Assembly (NCBI RefSeq): GCF_900696085.1
Contig: NZ_CAADFC020000016.1
Coordinates: 682,001 to 746,000 of the forward strand
Origin: Bradyrhizobium ivorense
GTDB taxonomy: Bacteria > Pseudomonadota > Alphaproteobacteria > Rhizobiales > Xanthobacteraceae
Direction: 5' to 3'
DNA: 64,000 nt
The notes beneath the pieces are model-generated. The model had not been told where the DNA came from. It made no database searches and was given only the letters and a program-made list of their open reading frames with translations. Positions 59,637-64,000 of this stretch are shown one piece after another (the stretch's first letter is position 1; each line of letters begins with the position of its first letter). Position numbers and translations under genes: made by a program.

Positions 59637-60068
59637 CTACTTGGTTCCGTCGGGCTTCACTTTAGAGTCAGCCGAAAGGAGAACGCTCGATCTATTCCAA
59701 GCTCGGGCTAGATCGAATTGAATCCACTCCGGACTCACGTGAATGTCGAGCGAATCAAGCCGTCCAGGCCCCAAGTTCTGATAGCCGTGCGGAATGTTTG
59801 CGGGACCGAACACGACGTCACCGGCTTCGGCATCAATAGTCTTGTCGCCGACGGTGAATCGAGCTCGGCCTTCGATGATCATGAATATCTCGTCATACGG
59901 GTGAACGTGCAAGGTCGGCCCCTCGCCCACCACGTCAGTAACGTAACGGATAAGCGTAATGTTGGTCTGCAGGCTCTTTCCTTCAAGCAGACCGCGTAGT
60001 TTCTGCCCGGGATGTTGCCATTCACAAGCGGGCACTTTTGCGGGTTCTGTTTTCGATCGAATTGGCAT
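59637..60068 (-). CDS. Cupin-domain protein
   Basis: A 143-residue single cupin: GPTLHVHPYDEIFMIIEGRA with H-x-H and Glu ligands, then GDVVFGPANIPHGYQNLGPG with the third His. The ATG at 60068 starts the conserved part. It follows the membrane protein at 60118 by 49 bases and cyoD beyond that. Reaction unknown. Confidence 0.82.
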   Translation of the reverse strand: MPIRSKTEPAKVPACEWQHPGQKLRGLLEGKSLQTNITLIRYVTDVVGEGPTLHVHPYDEIFMIIEGRARFTVGDKTIDAEAGDVVFGPANIPHGYQNLGPGRLDSLDIHVSPEWIQFDLARAWNRSSVLLSADSKVKPDGTK

Positions 60069-60117
60069 GGCTGACACTCCCTTGGATAGTGATGTTCTTG
60101 ACGCTCGGCATCCGCGA

Positions 60118-60573
60118 TCAGAGCTGGCGGTCGCGCATCTCGTCGAATTCCACGCGGCAGGCCTCGCTGAATTCGCGCAAGAGGTCAATGGATCCGCACT
60201 TTGCCATGTCACGCAGTTCGCCGAAGCTTCTGTCCGGCTCCAGATAGGTATCCATGATCGTCTTGGCGATGTGCTCGGCACTGTGCACGACCGGCCTGGA
60301 GGACAGCACCCTCATCCTGTTGAGCTTTGCATACAGGGCAACCAGGCCCGGGGTCCCTTCGCTGACATCATGATGTTGAAGCGCATCGATGTGGCATCGC
60401 GAGGCTTCCTCGATGAAATCCCTGTAGAGAACCTGCCGCCGGCTCTTCTCATAAAGAAGCCATTGCGCGCGGACCTGGCGGCGGTGGTTCAACCAATTGG
60501 CGATCCCGCTCGTCAGACCGCCGATCGTTGCGCCGGTAAGCGCGGCGAACGCGGAAATAATGGAAGCGTCCAT
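60118..60573 (-). CDS. Small membrane-anchored protein
   Basis: A 151-residue protein with one N-terminal hydrophobic helix (SIISAFAALTGATIGGLTSG) and a charged cytoplasmic remainder with many Arg/Glu. It starts 5 bases after cyoD, so it is probably co-transcribed with the oxidase. No family recognised. Confidence 0.7.
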   Translation of the reverse strand: MDASIISAFAALTGATIGGLTSGIANWLNHRRQVRAQWLLYEKSRRQVLYRDFIEEASRCHIDALQHHDVSEGTPGLVALYAKLNRMRVLSSRPVVHSAEHIAKTIMDTYLEPDRSFGELRDMAKCGSIDLLREFSEACRVEFDEMRDRQL

Positions 60574-60578
60574 CGGTT

Positions 60579-60974
60579 TCAGCGCTGCATTTGCAAATTC
60601 ATCATCTCGCCGTGTGCCATCATGTTCTCATTCAAGTTGGCCATGATCACGAGCGAGCCTGCGAGGACCAGGAATACGATGAGCACGCCAAATGCGAGCG
60701 CCAGCACATTGTGGGTGCTGTCCGGCCCCGTCGTGATGTGAAGAAAGAAGACCAGGTGCACGCCCATCTGGGCAATGGCAAGGACCGCAAGCCCGGCCGG
60801 CACGCCGGGCGCCCAGATCGCCGAGGTATTTGCCACCCAGAACGACGTGGCCGTCAGGATCGCTGCCAGCAGCAAGCCGATCGTGTATACGAGCAAGCCG
60901 GAAGATACGCTTCGCTCCGAGGCCGGAATCGCCGGCCTGTCTCCCGGTGCAACATCCCAACGCGTGTCGGTCAT
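60579..60974 (-). CDS. cyoD: Cytochrome o ubiquinol oxidase subunit IV
   Basis: A 131-residue protein with three membrane helices (LVYTIGLLLAAILTATSFWV; AVLAIAQMGVHLVFFLHI; ALAFGVLIVFLVLAGSLVIM). The HLVFFLHI motif is typical of CyoD. The ATG overlaps the cyoC stop (ATGA). Confidence 0.93.
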   Translation of the reverse strand: MTDTRWDVAPGDRPAIPASERSVSSGLLVYTIGLLLAAILTATSFWVANTSAIWAPGVPAGLAVLAIAQMGVHLVFFLHITTGPDSTHNVLALAFGVLIVFLVLAGSLVIMANLNENMMAHGEMMNLQMQR

Positions 60975-61603
60975 GGCAGGACTCCCATCAAGTAGACAAT
61001 CGTGAATATCAGGACCCAGATGATGTCGAGCGCGTGCCAGAACAGGGAGAAGCAGTGCAAGCGGCGCACCACGATGTCTTGGAATCCCCTCAGCGACAGC
61101 TGAACCATCATGAGAACCAGCCAGACCAGTCCGACTACAACGTGCAGTCCGTGGCAGCCGACCAACGTGAAGAAAGCTGAAAGAAAGGCGCTGCGTTGAG
61201 GGGACGCCCCCACCGCAATCATGTCCTGGAATTCGCGGAGCTCGAGATTGAGAAATGCCGCACCCAGCAGGAATGTCACCACGGCGCCGAAGACGGTGCC
61301 GAGCTGATGGCGCGAATTGATGGCGAGCGACATCAGTCCGCAGCTGTAGCTGGAGAGCAGGAGAAACGCAGTCTCCATTCCGGCGTTGCGCAGATCGAAC
61401 AGCTGGGCGCCGGTCGGACCGCCCGCACTCGCCTTTGCGAGTACGGCATAGCTCGCAAACAGCGCCGAGAACATCACGATGTCGCTGAGCAGGAAGATCC
61501 AGAACCCAAAGCCAGCAATGATTCGCTTGGGCGCGGGACCCGCCTCGCTGACATCAAGCAGCTCAGCTTGGTGGACAGATTCTACCTCAACCAGGACGTT
61601 CAT
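60971..61603 (-). CDS. cyoC: Cytochrome o ubiquinol oxidase subunit III
   Basis: A 210-residue protein with five helices: FWIFLLSDIVMFSALFASYA, ELREFQDMIAVG, FFTLVGCHGLHVVVGLVWLV, HALDIIWVLIFTIVYLMGV. ATG 61603 overlaps the cyoB stop. CyoC supports assembly and proton handling of subunit I. Confidence 0.95.
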   Translation of the reverse strand: MNVLVEVESVHQAELLDVSEAGPAPKRIIAGFGFWIFLLSDIVMFSALFASYAVLAKASAGGPTGAQLFDLRNAGMETAFLLLSSYSCGLMSLAINSRHQLGTVFGAVVTFLLGAAFLNLELREFQDMIAVGASPQRSAFLSAFFTLVGCHGLHVVVGLVWLVLMMVQLSLRGFQDIVVRRLHCFSLFWHALDIIWVLIFTIVYLMGVLP

Positions 61604-63588
61604 AGCGCTATCTCCACCGAATGCGTCCGATCGAACCGGCCAAGCTGCTCTGCCGGAATCTCGATTTCGTCTTCTGCGCGGAACAAGAAGCCGAGCCACG
61701 TCGCGGCGGCGCCGAGAAGTCCGAGGCCGGCCATCCACCAGATGTGCCAGATCAGGGCGAAGCCGATGATCACCGCGAAGAACGCGGTCGCGAAACCGGC
61801 CGGACTGCTTTTCGGCATTTCGATTGGCTCATACCTACGCTGCCTCCCTGGCAATTCCTGCTTCGCGAGCATGCGCTGCTTCTTTGCCCAGAACGCATCA
61901 ATGTCATCGACGCGAGGCAACACCGCAAAATTCCAGGCCGGCGGCGGTGAGGCGGTCGCCCATTCCAGAGTGCGGCCGTTCCACGGATCGCCCGTCGTAT
62001 CGCGCAGTTGCTCACGGTGACGAATGGACACCACGAGCTGGACGACCTGACAGATGATGCCGACCATGACGATGACCGCGCCGGCTTCGGCAACCAACAG
62101 CCACGGCTGCCAGGCGAGCACATCATAATGCTGCAGGCGGCGGGTCATGCCCATCAGGCCGGTCACGTAGAGCGGCATGAAAGCGAGGTGAAAGCCGATA
62201 AACCAGCACCAGAACGCGGCGAGGCCCCAGCGCTCATCGAGCTTGAAGCCGAATGCCTTGGGAAACCAGTAATTGTAGCCGGCGATGGCGCCGAACAGGA
62301 CACCCGGCACGATGACGTGATGGAAATGCGCGACCAGGAAGACACTGTTGTGCACCTGCCAATCGACCGCCGGCAACGCCAGCAGGACTCCGGTCAGGCC
62401 TCCGAAGACGAACGTCACCATGAAGCCGATCGTCCAGAGCACCGGAACGGTAAACCGGACGCGACCGCCGTACATCGTGAACAGCCAATTGAAGACTTTG
62501 ACGCCCGTCGGCACTCCGATAATCATGCTGGTGATGCCAAAGAAGGCGTTCACGCCGGCGCTCGCGCCCATGGTGAAGAAGTGGTGCAGCCACACCGTGT
62601 AGGAGAGCACGCAGATCGCCAGGGTCGCGCCGACCATCGACCGGTAGCCAAACAGCGTCTTTTCGGAGAACGTCGCGCTCACTTCCGAATAGATGCCGAA
62701 GGCCGGCAGGACCAGGATGTAGACTTCGGGGTGACCCCAGACCCAGAACAGGTTCACGTACATCATCGCGTTGCCGCCGGCGTCCAGCGTAAAGAAATGA
62801 AAGCCGAGGTAACGGTCGAGCAGCAGCATTGCGAACAGCGCGGTGAGCACCGGAAATGCCGCTACGATCAGCAGATTCGAGGCAAGCGCAGTCCAGCAGA
62901 AGACCGGCATGCGCATGTAGCTCATGCCCGGGGCCCGCATTTTCAGGATCGTGGTGACGAAGTTGACGCCGCTCAACAAGGTCCCGATGCCGGAGATTTG
63001 CAGGGACCATAGATAGTAGTCGACGCCGACGCCCGGCGAGAACTGCAGCTCGCTGAGCGGCGGATAGGCGACCCAGCCGGTCTTTGCGAACTCACCGACA
63101 AAGAGCGAGACGTTGATCAGCAGGATTCCCGTCGCCGTCAACCAAAGGCTCGCGGAATTCATCGTGGGAAACGCCACGTCACGGACACCGAGCTGCAAAG
63201 GCACTGCAAAATTCATCAGCCCGATCACGAACGGCATCGCCACGAAGAAGATCATGATGGTGCCGTGCGCCGAGAAGATCTGGTCGAAATGCTCGGGCGG
63301 CAGATATCCCTGCGCGCCGCCGGCGGCGACCGCCTGCTGCGTGCGCATCATAATTCCGTCCGCGAAACCGCGCACAAGCATGAGCAGCGCAAGCACGATA
63401 TACATCACACCGATGCGCTTGTGATCGACCGACGTGATCCATTCCCGCCAGAGATACGGCAAGTACCCCTTGATGGTAACCCATGCCAGGGTCGACAGGA
63501 TGGCAACGCCGACGCTCGCCACTGTGCCCATGATGATCGGCTCATGAAAAGGAATGGCGCTCCAGTCAAGTTTACCCAACAGGTTCAT
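61600..63588 (-). CDS. cyoB: Cytochrome o ubiquinol oxidase subunit I
   Basis: A 662-residue haem-copper oxidase subunit. Typical sites are FSAHGTIMIFFVAMPFVIGL (low-spin haem His), WGHPEVYILVLPAFGIYSE, HHFFTMGAS (CuB His pair) and HFHHVIVPG (haem His ligands). ATG 63588 follows GAGGG and overlaps the cyoA stop. It reduces O2 with ubiquinol electrons and pumps protons. Full length. Confidence 0.96.
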   Translation of the reverse strand: MNLLGKLDWSAIPFHEPIIMGTVASVGVAILSTLAWVTIKGYLPYLWREWITSVDHKRIGVMYIVLALLMLVRGFADGIMMRTQQAVAAGGAQGYLPPEHFDQIFSAHGTIMIFFVAMPFVIGLMNFAVPLQLGVRDVAFPTMNSASLWLTATGILLINVSLFVGEFAKTGWVAYPPLSELQFSPGVGVDYYLWSLQISGIGTLLSGVNFVTTILKMRAPGMSYMRMPVFCWTALASNLLIVAAFPVLTALFAMLLLDRYLGFHFFTLDAGGNAMMYVNLFWVWGHPEVYILVLPAFGIYSEVSATFSEKTLFGYRSMVGATLAICVLSYTVWLHHFFTMGASAGVNAFFGITSMIIGVPTGVKVFNWLFTMYGGRVRFTVPVLWTIGFMVTFVFGGLTGVLLALPAVDWQVHNSVFLVAHFHHVIVPGVLFGAIAGYNYWFPKAFGFKLDERWGLAAFWCWFIGFHLAFMPLYVTGLMGMTRRLQHYDVLAWQPWLLVAEAGAVIVMVGIICQVVQLVVSIRHREQLRDTTGDPWNGRTLEWATASPPPAWNFAVLPRVDDIDAFWAKKQRMLAKQELPGRQRRYEPIEMPKSSPAGFATAFFAVIIGFALIWHIWWMAGLGLLGAAATWLGFLFRAEDEIEIPAEQLGRFDRTHSVEIAL

Positions 63589-64000
63589 CGTTCTGCCCTC
63601 ATGGATTTGGGATAAGCGATACAGAGACCGGCAGCCGGCTGCATCGCGGCACTCATGGCGTTGGCAAACAGGCCGTCCACAACCGACCGATAAGTAAAGG
63701 GCGCAACCGCCCTGCTCGGCCGGACCAAATCGGAATAGGTCCGTGCGTCGAGCACGGGGCCGGCGCTGCGCGCTACAGCGGCCCATTGCGCAAAGCTGTC
63801 GGGCGCCACCGCGTCGACCTTGAAGACCATGTCGGAGAAACCCGCGCCGCTGTAATTCGCCGACATCCCGCGATATGTGCCCGGATAGTCAGCCAGCAGG
63901 TTCAGCCGCGTCACCATTCCGGCCATGGTGTAAATCTGGCCGGCGAGCTGCGGCACGAAGAAACTATTCATGACGCCCGAGGACGTCAGTTCGAAGCTGA
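63585..64000 (-). CDS. cyoA: Cytochrome o ubiquinol oxidase subunit II, C-terminal part
   Basis: Visible are 138 residues from the C-terminal part of CyoA: SFELTSSGVMNSFFVPQLAG, GTYRGMSANYSGAGFSDMVF, ending YPKSMRAER. This is the cupredoxin domain without CuA ligands, as in quinol oxidases, and the COX aromatic-rich region. The N-terminal membrane part lies outside the window. Confidence 0.95.
   Translation of the reverse strand, partial: SFELTSSGVMNSFFVPQLAGQIYTMAGMVTRLNLLADYPGTYRGMSANYSGAGFSDMVFKVDAVAPDSFAQWAAVARSAGPVLDARTYSDLVRPSRAVAPFTYRSVVDGLFANAMSAAMQPAAGLCIAYPKSMRAER

Noticed and set aside
1..64000. CRISPR arrays, rRNA genes or intact tRNA genes
   Set aside because: No regularly spaced short repeats, rRNA segments or complete cloverleafs were seen.

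Overview
The window looks like chromosome plus integrated accessory DNA from a Bradyrhizobium-like alphaproteobacterium (Rhizobiales). The evidence is the high G+C, an ALAS-type hemA, a cyoABCD oxidase, FixJ-type regulators, DUF6894-like small proteins, DUF736/ParB element genes and many solitary small proteins of rhizobial type. The assignment is inference from gene content; no rRNA or intact tRNA is present.

Region 1 (1-17.9 kb) starts with a decayed AraC gene. A catabolic regulon for an unidentified aromatic compound follows. It has a Rieske dioxygenase (alpha, beta, reductase), a LigAB-type extradiol dioxygenase, an alpha/beta hydrolase, two SDRs, two small accessory proteins (cupin, RidA) and a branched-chain-amino-acid-type ABC importer. 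A GntR/FCD regulator sits in the middle. The palindrome TGTAGTATACTACA lies at all three control points (3897 with one mismatch, 8087, 12874). Beyond it are a GST remnant, a diheme cytochrome c, an OmpR-type regulator and an enoyl-CoA hydratase.

Region 2 (18-40.2 kb) holds a small secreted protein, an adenylate cyclase/TPR protein, an isoquinoline-oxidoreductase-like gene fused by an internal deletion, and a minus-strand run MDR - RidA - CMD - patatin - bdhA - histidine kinase - cysteine hydrolase. Two sensor systems follow: an 1872-residue pseudokinase/ATPase/GAF/PAS/histidine kinase, and a PAS histidine kinase with a receiver and a FixJ-like regulator. A second CMD gene and a 2-keto-acid decarboxylase complete the region. 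A degenerate motif recurs upstream of four of these units, always on the strand opposite the target gene.

Region 3 (40.7-43.9 kb) is the most striking: a tight six-gene operon of XRE regulator, ImmA/IrrE-like protease, ubiquitin-like protein, E2-like protein, JAB/MPN peptidase and ThiF-type E1. It is a bacterial ubiquitin-like conjugation cassette, probably regulated as a switch, with a palindrome in its internal promoter. A second XRE/unknown-protein pair follows.

Region 4 (45.6-55.6 kb) has an intact IS66 element with a perfect 8-bp target duplication, two DUF736 genes with strong terminators, a ParB-like gene with repeated hairpins upstream, a small conserved gene, a NAD(P)-binding protein, a broken ku gene and the 3' half of a tRNA-Arg(CCG). 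The tRNA fragment marks the likely right end of an integrated island.

Region 5 (55.8-64 kb) looks like core chromosome: nitronate monooxygenase, hemA, small proteins, and cyoABCD followed by a membrane protein and a cupin. cyoA runs off the right edge.
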